Shown one piece after another: positions 47,886-56,910 of a stretch of DNA of 64,000 nt. Position 1 is the stretch's first letter; every line of letters starts with the position of its first letter. The DNA is from Anaerotruncus sp. G3(2012) (GTDB taxonomy: Bacteria; Bacillota; Clostridia; Oscillospirales; Ruminococcaceae), in assembly GCF_000403395.2 (NCBI RefSeq), contig NZ_KE159674.1, forward strand, positions 283,655-347,654, read 5' to 3'. The notes under the pieces are model-generated. The model saw nothing but the letters and a program-made list of their open reading frames with translations, made no database searches and was not told the DNA's origin. The translations under genes were made by a program, and so were the position numbers.

Positions 47886-48539
47886 ATGAGGGGCGATCCA
47901 ATTTCGGTATCCCTGCTGGGACTGCGGATGCTGCCCAATGCCGATCCTATATTGCGAAAACATCTGAATCTGCGGCCGGAAGACAGGAGCCTGGGCTTTC
48001 TGACCACCGATTGTGATGACGTATCTTATACTGCTCTGGATGAGGCCACCAAGAAAGCAGATGTTCATGTTGCCTATGCTCGGAGTATGTATGCTGGGGC
48101 GTCGAATGCCAGCACCAGGCTGGCAGGAGAGTTCATCGGTGTGCTTTCCGGACCAGACCCCGAGCAGGTACGGGCTGGTCTGGATGCGGCAGCGGAGTTT
48201 ATACGGCATGGCGGGTGCTTCTACAGCGCCTGTGCGGATGATTCGGTTGTCTACTTTGCGCACTGCATTTCCAGTACAGGGTTCTACCTGTCCCATCAGG
48301 CAGGCGTGGAGGTGGGGACATCAATGGCTTACCTAATCGCCCCGCCGATGGAAGCCCTTCTGGGGCTGGACGCAGCGCTGAAGGCGGCGGAGGTAAATTT
48401 GTCGGTATTTTATGGCCCGCCTACTGAGACAAATTTTGCCGGTGGCCTACTGACGGGAGAACAGTCCGCTTGTCAAGCGGCGTGCGATGCTTTCGCACAA
48501 GCGGTGTGTGATGCGGCACAGTTTCCTCAAAAGTTTTAA
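47886..48539 (+). CDS. eutL: microcompartment shell protein EutL
   Basis: 217 residues, near the usual 219. It is a circularly permuted tandem BMC-domain trimer, with STDCDDVSYTALDEATKKADVHVAYARS matched in type by TTDCDD and YTALDEATK. It tiles the shell with a gated pore. It lies four bases after eutC. A structured repeat follows before the next gene. Confidence 0.94.
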   Translation: MRGDPISVSLLGLRMLPNADPILRKHLNLRPEDRSLGFLTTDCDDVSYTALDEATKKADVHVAYARSMYAGASNASTRLAGEFIGVLSGPDPEQVRAGLDAAAEFIRHGGCFYSACADDSVVYFAHCISSTGFYLSHQAGVEVGTSMAYLIAPPMEALLGLDAALKAAEVNLSVFYGPPTETNFAGGLLTGEQSACQAACDAFAQAVCDAAQFPQKF

Positions 48540-48551
48540 TGAGAAAATACC

Positions 48552-48641
48552 TGAAGCAAGGCTTGCTACAAGTAGCCTCCTGCGGCAGGAACGCCGCAGA
48601 CTTGAAAAGAATCAGACCCGTTATTTTCAAATGCTTCCATT
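48552..48641 (+). repeat. structured dispersed repeat, copy B
   Basis: Aligns over about 90 bases with copy A at 8551-8640. Hairpins: AGCAAG/CTTGCT (48555-48567), CTGCGGC/GCCGCAG (about 48580-48599), TTGAAAAGAA/TTATTTTCAA (48602-48630). Paired differences between the copies keep the first stem: AGCAAG/CTTGCT here against AAGCAG/CTGCTT. It lies between eutL and the aldehyde dehydrogenase gene. Confidence 0.65.
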
Positions 48642-48658
48642 ATGAAGGAGTGGTTAAC

Positions 48659-50161
48659 ATGACACTGGATCGCGACCTACAGTCGGTTCAGGAGGTGCGG
48701 AATCTGGTGGCACAGGCAAAAAAAGCCGCCGCGCAGCTGGCAGAGTATTCTCAGGACCAGCTGGATGCCATTGTTGCAGCGATTGCAGAAGCCTGTGCCC
48801 AGAATGCTGAACGTTTGGCGAAGATGGCCTGCGAGGAAACCGGCTTTGGCAACTGGCAGGACAAAATATTGAAAAATCTGTTGGGCAGTACGGTGACCCA
48901 CCAGTCGATCAAGGATCTGAAGGTGGTAGGGATACTCCGGGAGGACGAGGGACAGGGAATTTGGGAAATCGGGGTGCCGGTCGGCGTTGTGGCTGCATTG
49001 ATCCCATCGACCAATCCGACCTCGACCGTAATGTATAAAACACTGATCTCCCTGAAGTCAGGAAATGCCATTGTCATCAGCCCGCATCCCGGGGCCAAAA
49101 AGTGCATCTGTGAAACTGTACAGTTGATTCAGGAGGCTGCCTGCAAGGCAGGCGCACCCGAAGGTGCGGTAGGATGTATCAGCCTAACTACGGTACAGGC
49201 GACCGACGCCCTTCTCAAAAATCGGGATGTGAGCCTGATTCTGGCTACCGGCGGCGAAGCAATGGTACGGGCAGCCTATAGTTCGGGAAATCCGGCGCTG
49301 GGGGTAGGGCCAGGAAACGGTCCGTCATTCATCGACCAGAGCGCTGACATCCCTCTGGCTGTCAAGCATATTTTCGACAGCAAAACCTTTGATAACGGCA
49401 CCATCTGTGCGTCAGAACAGTCGATTGTCACCCTGTCCTGCATCGCGCAGCAGGTGGAGCAGCAGGTCAAAGCGCAGGGCGGATATTTTCTGGATGAGGA
49501 GCAGTCTCAAAAGGTTTCCCGGCTGTTGCTGCGGGCCAACGGTACGATGAATCCCCGGATTGTGGGCAAGCGGGCGGTGGAGATCGCAAAGATGGCGGAA
49601 GTCAATGTTCCGAATGAAACCCGGGTGCTCCTATCGAGGCAGACGGAGGTTTCCCGACAGAATCCCTATGCGCGGGAAAAGCTGTGCCCGGTTCTGGGGT
49701 ACTATGTCCAGGACAGTTGGGAAGAGGCGTGCGACCTGTGTGTTGCAATCCTGCAAAATGAAGGGGCGGGTCACACTATGACTATCCACGCACAGAATCA
49801 GGAAGTCATTCGGGCATTTGCCAGAAAAAAGCCGGTTTCCCGTCTGCTGGTCAATACGCCCGGCGCACTGGGCGGCGTAGGTTCCACCACCAATCTTGCC
49901 CCGGCGCTGACACTGGGATGCGGCGCAGTGGGAGGAAGCGCGACCTCGGACAATGTGACACCGAGACATCTGGTGAATATCCGGCGGGTGGCCTTTGGTG
50001 TGCGGGAGCTGGAGGAGATCCGAGGAAACCATCCGGTGCCCGAAACAGCGTGTCAGAATGCTCCGATGCTGGAAAAATCCCCGCAGTCGTCGGAGCCGGT
50101 GACCAGCGCAGATGTAGAAGCGATCACCCGGGCAGTGCTGGCCCGGCTGGGTATGGCGTAA
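48659..50161 (+). CDS. eutE: acylating acetaldehyde dehydrogenase, microcompartment-targeted
   Basis: 500 residues from the ATG after AAGGAG; in-frame sequence upstream is the repeat. Catalytic cysteine is in FDNGTICASEQS; NAD-binding features and GPGNGPSFID are present. Its C-terminus, SADVEAITRAVLARLGMA, is an amphipathic helix after a flexible linker, like a C-terminal encapsulation peptide. It turns acetaldehyde into acetyl-CoA, making NADH. Confidence 0.95.
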   Translation: MTLDRDLQSVQEVRNLVAQAKKAAAQLAEYSQDQLDAIVAAIAEACAQNAERLAKMACEETGFGNWQDKILKNLLGSTVTHQSIKDLKVVGILREDEGQGIWEIGVPVGVVAALIPSTNPTSTVMYKTLISLKSGNAIVISPHPGAKKCICETVQLIQEAACKAGAPEGAVGCISLTTVQATDALLKNRDVSLILATGGEAMVRAAYSSGNPALGVGPGNGPSFIDQSADIPLAVKHIFDSKTFDNGTICASEQSIVTLSCIAQQVEQQVKAQGGYFLDEEQSQKVSRLLLRANGTMNPRIVGKRAVEIAKMAEVNVPNETRVLLSRQTEVSRQNPYAREKLCPVLGYYVQDSWEEACDLCVAILQNEGAGHTMTIHAQNQEVIRAFARKKPVSRLLVNTPGALGGVGSTTNLAPALTLGCGAVGGSATSDNVTPRHLVNIRRVAFGVRELEEIRGNHPVPETACQNAPMLEKSPQSSEPVTSADVEAITRAVLARLGMA

Positions 50162-50182
50162 TTGTTTAAGGAGGAATGGATG

Positions 50183-50479
50183 ATGGCAGGAAATTTTCAG
50201 GCTTTGGGCATGGTTGAAACCAAGGGGTTAGTAGGTTCGGTTGAAGCGGCTGACGCGATGGTAAAGGCAGCCAATGTCAACCTGATCGGAAAAGTCCATG
50301 TAGGCGGCGGTCTGGTGACTGTCATGGTGCGCGGGGACGTCGGGGCGGTAAAATCAGCTACCGATGCGGGCGCGGCAGCGGCCTCCCGTGTGGGGGAGTT
50401 GGTATCCGTACATGTCATACCCCGCCCGCACGAGGAAGTCGAGCGGATTCTCCCTTCTCTTGAGAGTGGGGACAGATAG
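50183..50479 (+). CDS. eutM: BMC-domain hexameric shell protein (EutM-like), copy 1
   Basis: 98 residues from the ATG after AAGGAGG. One BMC domain: [49 protein letters not shown]. It tiles the facets and its pores pass small metabolites. A near-identical copy follows 57 bases later. Confidence 0.96.
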   Translation: MAGNFQALGMVETKGLVGSVEAADAMVKAANVNLIGKVHVGGGLVTVMVRGDVGAVKSATDAGAAAASRVGELVSVHVIPRPHEEVERILPSLESGDR

Positions 50480-50536
50480 AACACCATAAGTCTATACAGT
50501 ATACAGAAATGAAATGAGATACAGGAGGAACTGAAA

Positions 50537-50821
50537 ATGGCAGAAAATTTACAGGCTTTGGGTATGATCGAGACAAAGGGGCTGGTTGGTTCGATTGAGG
50601 CAGCAGATGCGATGGTAAAAGCAGCGAATGTGAACCTAATCGGTAAAGTCCATGTGGGCGGCGGTCTGGTAACGGTGATGGTGCGGGGAGACGTCGGTGC
50701 TGTCAAAGCGGCAACCGATGCCGGAGCAGCTGCGGCATCGAAGGTCGGTGAGCTGGTCTCCGTCCATGTGATTCCCCGTCCGCATGGAGAGGTGGAGCTG
50801 ATTCTGCCTACCCTGAACTAA
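50537..50821 (+). CDS. eutM: BMC-domain hexameric shell protein (EutM-like), copy 2
   Basis: 94 residues, with few changes from the previous gene (for example MIETKG for MVETKG) and a shorter end. AGGAGG lies before the ATG. DNA differs at many third positions, so the duplication is not recent. Confidence 0.95.
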   Translation: MAENLQALGMIETKGLVGSIEAADAMVKAANVNLIGKVHVGGGLVTVMVRGDVGAVKAATDAGAAAASKVGELVSVHVIPRPHGEVELILPTLN

Positions 50822-50834
50822 AAACGGCTGTGAC

Positions 50835-51569
50835 ATGAAAATCTTGACCGAAGCCGATCTGCGCAGTGCCTGTCTGACTGGGAAGGTACGGGAGTACAGT
50901 GTGGAACCGGGTACCTATGTCACACCGCTGGCGCGGGAATTTCTAAAGGATCGAAAAATCACCCTGACAGAGAAAAAAAACGTGCAGGAAATGCCCCGAG
51001 AGCCAGTTGTGAACCGGGGAGCTGCGACCTACCGCGATGCCTCAACCGGCATCACCTATGCCGAAAAACCGGAGCACATGACCCATCTGCGGGGCAATCT
51101 GCTGGTGGAGAAAATCCATCCGCGCATTGCATTGCGCGGAGCGCTGGACTCGTTTCAGGCCGAGCTGCTGAAAACCCAGTTCCTGCTTGCTGAAGCTGGG
51201 AGAACCCCTATAGCGGAAGCGCTGGAGGACGTCCTGAGCTATATTCGTGCGATTCTGGGAGCAGAAGTACAGGACAGGCCGTTGGAAGATCGAAAACTGT
51301 TCGAGATGGATGCGGAGCAGATCCGGGATTTTTCTCATCACATTCCCGAGCGGCTAGGAATTCCCCATCCGGTGTTAAACTACCGGATGGGAGAACCAGT
51401 GCTTCTGTTGAACCGGCTGCGAACCCAGATCAGGGAGTGTGAACTGGCCGCTGTTTCGGCATTCGGGTCGGAACGTCAGGATCTGGTTCAGGCGCTGAAC
51501 CGCTTGTCCAGTGCCATTTATATCCTGATGTGCCGGGAGATTGCCCGGCAAAAGGAGGGAAAAGAATGA
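50835..51569 (+). CDS. eutT: ethanolamine-type cobalamin adenosyltransferase
   Basis: 244 residues. Family pattern MTHLRGNLLVEKIHPRIALRG and helical C-terminus. N-terminal ILTEADLRSACLTGKV and TYVTPLAREFLKDRKI are small motifs shared by EutT and related proteins. No CCxxC zinc/iron site, as known for the Salmonella enzyme, is seen. It makes adenosylcobalamin for EutBC. It overlaps pduL by four bases. Confidence 0.85.
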   Translation: MKILTEADLRSACLTGKVREYSVEPGTYVTPLAREFLKDRKITLTEKKNVQEMPREPVVNRGAATYRDASTGITYAEKPEHMTHLRGNLLVEKIHPRIALRGALDSFQAELLKTQFLLAEAGRTPIAEALEDVLSYIRAILGAEVQDRPLEDRKLFEMDAEQIRDFSHHIPERLGIPHPVLNYRMGEPVLLLNRLRTQIRECELAAVSAFGSERQDLVQALNRLSSAIYILMCREIARQKEGKE

Positions 51570-52435
51570 CACAGCAGGAGATACAGAGCATCGTTGCTCA
51601 GGTAGTAGCCCACTGTCTTCAAAAACAGGAAGGACCGCAGCAGATGTGCGCAGTTTGGAATGAAATACCTGCGGAAGCATCTGCGCGTCATGTCCATCTG
51701 ACCCGCGAGTCGGTGGAAGCCCTGTTTGGGAAAGGGGCAGCACTCACCAAGCGCAGGGATTTATCCCAGAAAGGCGAATTTTTGAGTGAACAGCGTGTTC
51801 GGGTGGTTACCCCAAAGGGAGAGCTCTCCAATGTGGCGGTATTGGGACCCGAGCGGTCAGCCGTTCAGGTGGAGCTGTCTCGGTCAGACTGCCGGGTATT
51901 GGGGATACAGGCCCCGGTGCGCCTGTCTGGAAACCTGTCAGGGGCGGCGGATGTCTATCTGATCGGCCCGAACGGGATGGTACAGGCAGATGGGAGCGCG
52001 ATTGTCGCAAAAGCGCATATCCATTTGCCGCCAGATGAGGCTGTCCGCAGGGGGCTGCATGATGGCCAGCTTGTCAGCGTCCGGATGGAAAGCAGCCGTC
52101 CTCTGACTTTTGAGGGGATCGAGATACGGGTGAAGGATTCCTTTACACCAGCACTCCATATTGATCTGGATGAGGCTAACGCCTGTGCTCTGGATAGCCA
52201 GACCCGGGCGATCATCCTTTCAGGAGAGCGGGAGCCACTCCCGATATTCCCCGGGAAACAAATACAGGAGGCAAAAAAGGAGACGGTGGAGATTCCCAAA
52301 CTGGTGACCGAACAAGTGGCGCGCCGTCTGACAGCGCAGTGCCAAGGGTCGCTGACACTCAGCAGAAAGACGATCCTAACTCCCTCGGCGATGGATGTAT
52401 TCCGTCAGTCGGGAATCTGCATAGAACGCGAATGA
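51566..52435 (+). CDS. pduL: PduL-type phosphotransacylase
   Basis: 289 residues. N-terminal TQQEIQSIVAQVVAHCLQK is an encapsulation-peptide-like helix. The core has ARHVHLTRESVEALFG and KAHIHLPPDEA, where histidines bind zinc. The C-terminal LSRKTILTPSAMDVFRQSGI is an added segment similar to EutT/EutQ termini. It makes acetyl-phosphate from acetyl-CoA and regenerates CoA within the compartment. Confidence 0.94.
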   Translation: MTQQEIQSIVAQVVAHCLQKQEGPQQMCAVWNEIPAEASARHVHLTRESVEALFGKGAALTKRRDLSQKGEFLSEQRVRVVTPKGELSNVAVLGPERSAVQVELSRSDCRVLGIQAPVRLSGNLSGAADVYLIGPNGMVQADGSAIVAKAHIHLPPDEAVRRGLHDGQLVSVRMESSRPLTFEGIEIRVKDSFTPALHIDLDEANACALDSQTRAIILSGEREPLPIFPGKQIQEAKKETVEIPKLVTEQVARRLTAQCQGSLTLSRKTILTPSAMDVFRQSGICIERE

Positions 52436-52449
52436 GGGATGTGTAAACA

Positions 52450-52731
52450 ATGACAGTCTGCACAGTGGTTGGCCATGTCTGGGCTACGAAAAAGGAGAAC
52501 AGCCTGAGTGGATTAAAATTGATGGTGGTGCGTGAAGAGCGCGGTGGACGTAAAACCGCTCCGGAGTATGTAGCGGCCGACCTGGTCGGCGCCGGGATCG
52601 GGGAGCGGGTATTGGTGGTCAGCGGAAGCACTGCCCGCCGGGCCTGTGGAGGAGACGAGCGGATGGTGGACAGCGCGATTGTGGGGATTATCGACAGTCT
52701 GGAGGTGGATCGTGAACAGGCCGGCAAGTGA
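52450..52731 (+). CDS. eutN: pentameric vertex protein EutN/CcmL
   Basis: 93 residues: TVVGHVWATKKENSLSGLKLM and AADLVGAGIGERVLVVSGSTAR match the family. Five copies cap each corner of the shell. The next gene starts inside its last codons. Confidence 0.95.
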   Translation: MTVCTVVGHVWATKKENSLSGLKLMVVREERGGRKTAPEYVAADLVGAGIGERVLVVSGSTARRACGGDERMVDSAIVGIIDSLEVDREQAGK

Positions 52732-54091
52732 GAAAAATGGGGTGGATGTGATCTCTGCCATACAACGTGCGGGTATCGTGGGCTGTGGAGGTGCTGGATT
52801 TCCCACCCATGCCAAACTGAAAGGGGACATCCATCATCTGATTTTAAATGGAGCGGAGTGCGAACCTCTTCTGCGGACCGACCGGTATCTGATGATCCAT
52901 CATGCCGCACAGATTGTATCTGCTGCCACAGCAGTCAAACAGGCGGTCGGGGCGCAGCAGTGTACGATTGCTCTCAAAGGCAGCTATCAGGAGGAGATCG
53001 CTTCTCTGGAGCGGGCGATCCGGGAACAGGATGCACCTATTTCGATCCACAAAATGAAGAGTTTTTATCCTGCGGGAGACGAACAGGTGATCGTTGCCGA
53101 GGTGACACAGCAAGTAATCCCGCCGGCAGGCATCCCTCTGGATGTGGGGTGTGTCGTTTCCAATGTCGGGACCATGTATAATATAGCTCTGGCACTGGAA
53201 GGGAAGAACGTAACCCATAAATATCTTACGGTCTCCGGTATGGTGAAGAAGCCTACAGTGATCTGTGTACCTCTGGGAACCTCTTTTGCACAATGTCTGG
53301 AACTGGCGGGAGGCATCCCGGAGGGAGACTGGATGGCCATTGCGGGGGGACCGATGATGGGAAGACGGCTCACAAGGGATCAAGCGCTGGAAGCCTCAGT
53401 GATTAAGACCACATCTGGCATCCTGATTCTGCCCATTGACAGCCTTCCCGCCAGAAAGGAACAGATCACCCTTCTGCATATGTATCAGCGTGCCAGATCG
53501 TCCTGTATCCAGTGCCGCCGGTGTACGGATTTATGTCCCCGGCATCTTCTGGGACATCCGCTGGAACCGCATCGGATTATGCGCCAGATGGCGACGCTGG
53601 CATTGGATGGAAACACAACGGACAGCCGCATCCTGAAAAGTGCGGCATTATGCTGCGAATGTGGCATCTGCGAAACGTTTGCCTGTCCGATGCAGTTACA
53701 GCCCCGGCGGGTCAACGCGATGCTTAAGCAAGAGCTGGCCAGAGAAAAGGTGCGCTGGAACAAAGGAGAGGGACAGCAGGAACCATCCCTATGGCGGGAA
53801 GGACGAAAAGCACCTACCAAACGGGTTGCCGCTCGGGCAGGTGTACTGGAATATTACGATCGTTGTGGAACTGCCGGTTTGATGCAGGAGACACCTGATC
53901 AGGTGACACTGCCGTTACGGCAGCATATTGGCGCACCACCAACTGTATTGGTGACGGTGGGGGAACAGGTCTCGGCCGGTCAGTTGATTGCTGCTGCGCC
54001 AGAAGGGGCTTTGAGCGCCAACCTGCACGCCAGCATAGATGGTGTGGTTGTATCGGTTGGAGATGCCATCGTAATACGGAAGGAGGGATAA
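52712..54091 (+). CDS. pduS: PduS/RnfC-like flavin and iron-sulfur protein
   Basis: 459 residues starting at GTG inside eutN. The N-terminal RnfC-like fold shows GCGGAGFPTHAKL and LNGAECEPLLRTDRYLM. An SLBB domain follows, then two ferredoxin motifs CIQCRRCTDLCP and CCECGICETFACP. PduS reduces cobalamin and may transfer electrons from NADH. It is paired with a PduT-like shell protein. Confidence 0.9.
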   Translation: MNRPASEKNGVDVISAIQRAGIVGCGGAGFPTHAKLKGDIHHLILNGAECEPLLRTDRYLMIHHAAQIVSAATAVKQAVGAQQCTIALKGSYQEEIASLERAIREQDAPISIHKMKSFYPAGDEQVIVAEVTQQVIPPAGIPLDVGCVVSNVGTMYNIALALEGKNVTHKYLTVSGMVKKPTVICVPLGTSFAQCLELAGGIPEGDWMAIAGGPMMGRRLTRDQALEASVIKTTSGILILPIDSLPARKEQITLLHMYQRARSSCIQCRRCTDLCPRHLLGHPLEPHRIMRQMATLALDGNTTDSRILKSAALCCECGICETFACPMQLQPRRVNAMLKQELAREKVRWNKGEGQQEPSLWREGRKAPTKRVAARAGVLEYYDRCGTAGLMQETPDQVTLPLRQHIGAPPTVLVTVGEQVSAGQLIAAAPEGALSANLHASIDGVVVSVGDAIVIRKEG

Positions 54092-54097
54092 GGTCGG

Positions 54098-54643
54098 ATG
54101 GAGACGATTGGATTTTTAGAGCTAAACAGCATTGCACAGGGAATTCAGGCTGCCGACACCATGCTGAAGGCGGCTGAAGTGAATCTGGTGTTTGCCAGAA
54201 CGGCCTGCCCCGGAAAATATCATGTGATGCTGTCCGGCGATGTAGCTGCCGTTCAGGCCGCGATAGAAGCGGGACAATCGGCTGGTGGAGCCTGTGTGGT
54301 CGACTCGGTCGTGATTCCCCGGGTCCATCCTCAGGTGATCCAGGCGATCAATCAGGCTACCGAGCCAGGTGAAGTCAATGCGGTGGGAGTATTGGAATTT
54401 TTCAGTGTCACCGCGGCTGTTCAAGCGGCAGATGTGGCGGTAAAAGCAGCGGATGTGGAATTAGTAGACCTGCGTCTTGGGCTGGGGATTGGAGGAAAGT
54501 CCTTTGTGGTGCTCACCGGCGAGGTTGCTGCGGTACGGGAGGCGATACACGCTGGAGCGGGGATCGCTTCGGACAGCGGTATGCTGATGGGCAATGTGGT
54601 GATTCCCAGCCCCAGACCGGAAGTGTTCCAGTCGCTCTATTGA
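54098..54643 (+). CDS. pduT: tandem BMC-domain shell protein, PduT-like
   Basis: 181 residues with two BMC domains, [21 protein letters not shown] starting the second. A cysteine at residue 37 (FARTACPGK) corresponds in position to the PduT cysteine that holds an iron-sulfur cluster at the trimer axis. That fits its position just after the PduS-like gene. Confidence 0.88.
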   Translation: METIGFLELNSIAQGIQAADTMLKAAEVNLVFARTACPGKYHVMLSGDVAAVQAAIEAGQSAGGACVVDSVVIPRVHPQVIQAINQATEPGEVNAVGVLEFFSVTAAVQAADVAVKAADVELVDLRLGLGIGGKSFVVLTGEVAAVREAIHAGAGIASDSGMLMGNVVIPSPRPEVFQSLY

Positions 54644-54656
54644 GGGAGGAATTGTG

Positions 54657-55004
54657 GTGCCAGAAGAAAAACAGCGCATGGTTCAGGAATATGTTCCCGG
54701 AAAACAGGTCACGATGGCCCATCTGATTGCCAATCCCAATCCGGATCTGTATACCAAATTGGGGGTGGTCTGCCAGAAGCGGGGTGCGCTGGGCATTCTG
54801 ACCATCACGCCTAGTGAAGCTGCGATCATCGGAGCAGATGTAGCCACCAAGGCAGCGGAAGTGGAGATTGTCTTTGTCGACCGATTCAGTGGTTCTCTGG
54901 TAGTCTGCGGGGATGTGTCCAGCGTCCATGCAGCGTTAAACGAGGTAGTGCAGGTTCTGACAAAAACGCTCCAGTTTACGCCCACCGAAATCACTCAGTC
55001 ATGA
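54657..55004 (+). CDS. eutS: permuted BMC shell protein EutS/PduU
   Basis: 115 residues from the second of two GTG codons; GGGAGGA lies ahead (54654 is the alternative). [20 protein letters not shown] and [17 protein letters not shown] are characteristic. It forms a hexamer with a plugged pore. Confidence 0.94.
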   Translation: MPEEKQRMVQEYVPGKQVTMAHLIANPNPDLYTKLGVVCQKRGALGILTITPSEAAIIGADVATKAAEVEIVFVDRFSGSLVVCGDVSSVHAALNEVVQVLTKTLQFTPTEITQS

Positions 55005-55013
55005 GGAACCACT

Positions 55014-55445
55014 ATGAAAAAGATTATGGTAATCGGGCGGGTTGGCTGTGGCAAAACGACCTTATGTCAACGATTGTTTCAGAAAGAGCTGCAATATCAA
55101 AAAACGCAGTCGATCGAATTAGTGGGCGGGACTGCGATTGATACTCCAGGAGAATATGTCGAGAACAGAGCATTTTACCGGGCTTTGGTGGTGAGTGGAG
55201 TGGAAGCAGATGTTATTTTGCTTCTTCAAGATTCTACGGATTCAGAGTGCCGCTTTGCCCCAGGGATACAGGCAATGTTCCAAAAGCCAATGGTTGGCGT
55301 TGTTACCAAAATAGATCAATGCAGGAATCCAGCAGAGGTAGAACGGGCTGAAACGTTCCTGAAGCTGGCGGGAGTCGGTTCGATTGTCCACATCAGCAGT
55401 GTGACTGGGGAAGGAATCGAAGAATTGCGCAGACACCTCGAATGA
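55014..55445 (+). CDS. eutP: EutP/PduV-type small GTPase
   Basis: 143 residues. P-loop IGRVGCGKTTL; DTPGEYVENRAFYRAL is the switch II region; TKID is the base-specificity motif. It is found in compartment operons, with acetate kinase activity reported for some EutP. It is the last gene of the operon. Confidence 0.92.
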   Translation: MKKIMVIGRVGCGKTTLCQRLFQKELQYQKTQSIELVGGTAIDTPGEYVENRAFYRALVVSGVEADVILLLQDSTDSECRFAPGIQAMFQKPMVGVVTKIDQCRNPAEVERAETFLKLAGVGSIVHISSVTGEGIEELRRHLE

Positions 55446-55492
55446 TTTTCGATCTGCCTATCTGGGGCACATGGAAAAAATCTGCACAGCCA

Positions 55493-55522
55493 TTGACTTG
55501 GGAAACTGGCATATAGTATAAT
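55493..55522 (+). promoter_or_regulatory. promoter of tgt
   Basis: TTGACT at 55493-55498 and TATAAT at 55517-55522, spacer 18. Supports separate transcription of tgt after the island. Confidence 0.65.
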
Positions 55523-55645
55523 ACCAACAGCATCAATGACAAATGAAAACCATGCAGGGCGTGGCGGTGCCGCCGTTGCGCCCTGTTTCTGTGTATGGAA
55601 ATGCATGGGAACCCGGTGGTGACGGTTCAAAAAGGGGGAGTTATA

Positions 55646-56776
55646 TTGTATAAGCTGTTGAAACAGGAGGGACATGCCCGGCGCGGCGAGTTTGAAACCG
55701 TTCATGGGACGGTGCAGACGCCTGCTTTTATGAATGTTGGCACCTCTGCTGCAATCAAAGGGGGAATCTCTTCTATAGATCTGGTTGACCTGAAATGCCA
55801 AGTGGAACTTTGTAATACCTACCATCTACACGTCCGGCCTGGAGACGACGTAATTCGTGGGTTGGGCGGACTGCACAAATTTATGAACTGGAAACGTCCG
55901 ATCCTCACCGATAGCGGTGGGTTCCAGGTTTTTTCTCTGGCGAAGCTGCGCAAGATCAAAGAGGAGGGCGTGACTTTCGCCTGCCATCTGGATGGGCATC
56001 GGATTTTTATGGGGCCAGAAGAAAGTATGCGCATCCAGTCCAATCTTGGTTCCACCATTGCGATGGCTTTTGATGAGTGTATCGAGAACCCTGCGCCGTT
56101 TGAATACACCGAGCGGTCAATCGAGCGCACCACCCGCTGGCTTGCGCGATGCAAAACCGAGATGGCGCGGCTGAATAGTCTCCCGGATACCCTGAATCCA
56201 CACCAGTTATTGTTTGGTATCAATCAAGGCTCGACCTATCACAGTCTGCGTATCCGCCACATGCAGGAGATCGCCGCGCTTGAGCTGGATGGATATGCGA
56301 TTGGAGGTCTTGCAGTGGGAGAGACCGCGCAGGAGATGTATGATACGATTGAGGCGGTAGAACCATATATGCCGAAAGAAAAAATTCGATACCTGATGGG
56401 GGTCGGTACGCCGGTCAATATACTGGAAGGGGTCTATCGGGGGGTAGACTTGTTTGATTGTGTCATGCCAAGCCGCAACGCCCGACACGGTACCCTATTC
56501 ACCTGGGAGGGTATCCGGATTTTGCACAACGAGAAATATAAAACCGATAGCGAACCGCTTGATCCGCAGTGTGGCTGTCCTGTTTGCCAGAACCATAGCA
56601 GGGGATACCTCCGGCATCTGTTTCGGGCAAACGAGATTCTTGCATCCCGGCTCGGCGTGATGCATAACCTCTATTTCTATAATACGCTGATGGAAAAAAT
56701 CAGGGAGACGCTCGATAACGGAACTTACAGTGCTTTTTACCAGCATTGGGTCCCGATCCTTGGCCGGCGTATTTAA
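55646..56776 (+). CDS. tgt: queuine tRNA-guanine transglycosylase
   Basis: 376 residues from TTG behind GGGGGAG. Active-site DSGGFQVFSL, VMPSRNARHGTLFT and zinc site CGCPVCQ...H are present. It exchanges G34 for preQ1 in tRNA. It should work with QueA, whose gene lies before the island. A terminator follows. Confidence 0.97.
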   Translation: MYKLLKQEGHARRGEFETVHGTVQTPAFMNVGTSAAIKGGISSIDLVDLKCQVELCNTYHLHVRPGDDVIRGLGGLHKFMNWKRPILTDSGGFQVFSLAKLRKIKEEGVTFACHLDGHRIFMGPEESMRIQSNLGSTIAMAFDECIENPAPFEYTERSIERTTRWLARCKTEMARLNSLPDTLNPHQLLFGINQGSTYHSLRIRHMQEIAALELDGYAIGGLAVGETAQEMYDTIEAVEPYMPKEKIRYLMGVGTPVNILEGVYRGVDLFDCVMPSRNARHGTLFTWEGIRILHNEKYKTDSEPLDPQCGCPVCQNHSRGYLRHLFRANEILASRLGVMHNLYFYNTLMEKIRETLDNGTYSAFYQHWVPILGRRI

Positions 56777-56832
56777 GAAAAAAGGCGGGGACTTCTGGAA
56801 AGCCTGAAAAATAGGAAATTTTTCTCTCGGGA

Positions 56833-56866
56833 TTGCCGGCAGCTTTTATGCTTCCGGCAATTTTTC
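56833..56866 (+). terminator. terminator after tgt
   Basis: TTGCCGG/CCGGCAA stem with inner AGC/GCT, then TTTTT. Confidence 0.8.
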
Positions 56867-56910
56867 CATTTCTCAACAGAACAATTTTGGAAAGGTAAAA
56901 TAAAAATGGC

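Noticed and set aside
48540..48658. 40-residue N-terminal extension of the aldehyde dehydrogenase
   Set aside because: The stretch is the structured repeat; the good ribosome site lies before the ATG at 48659.
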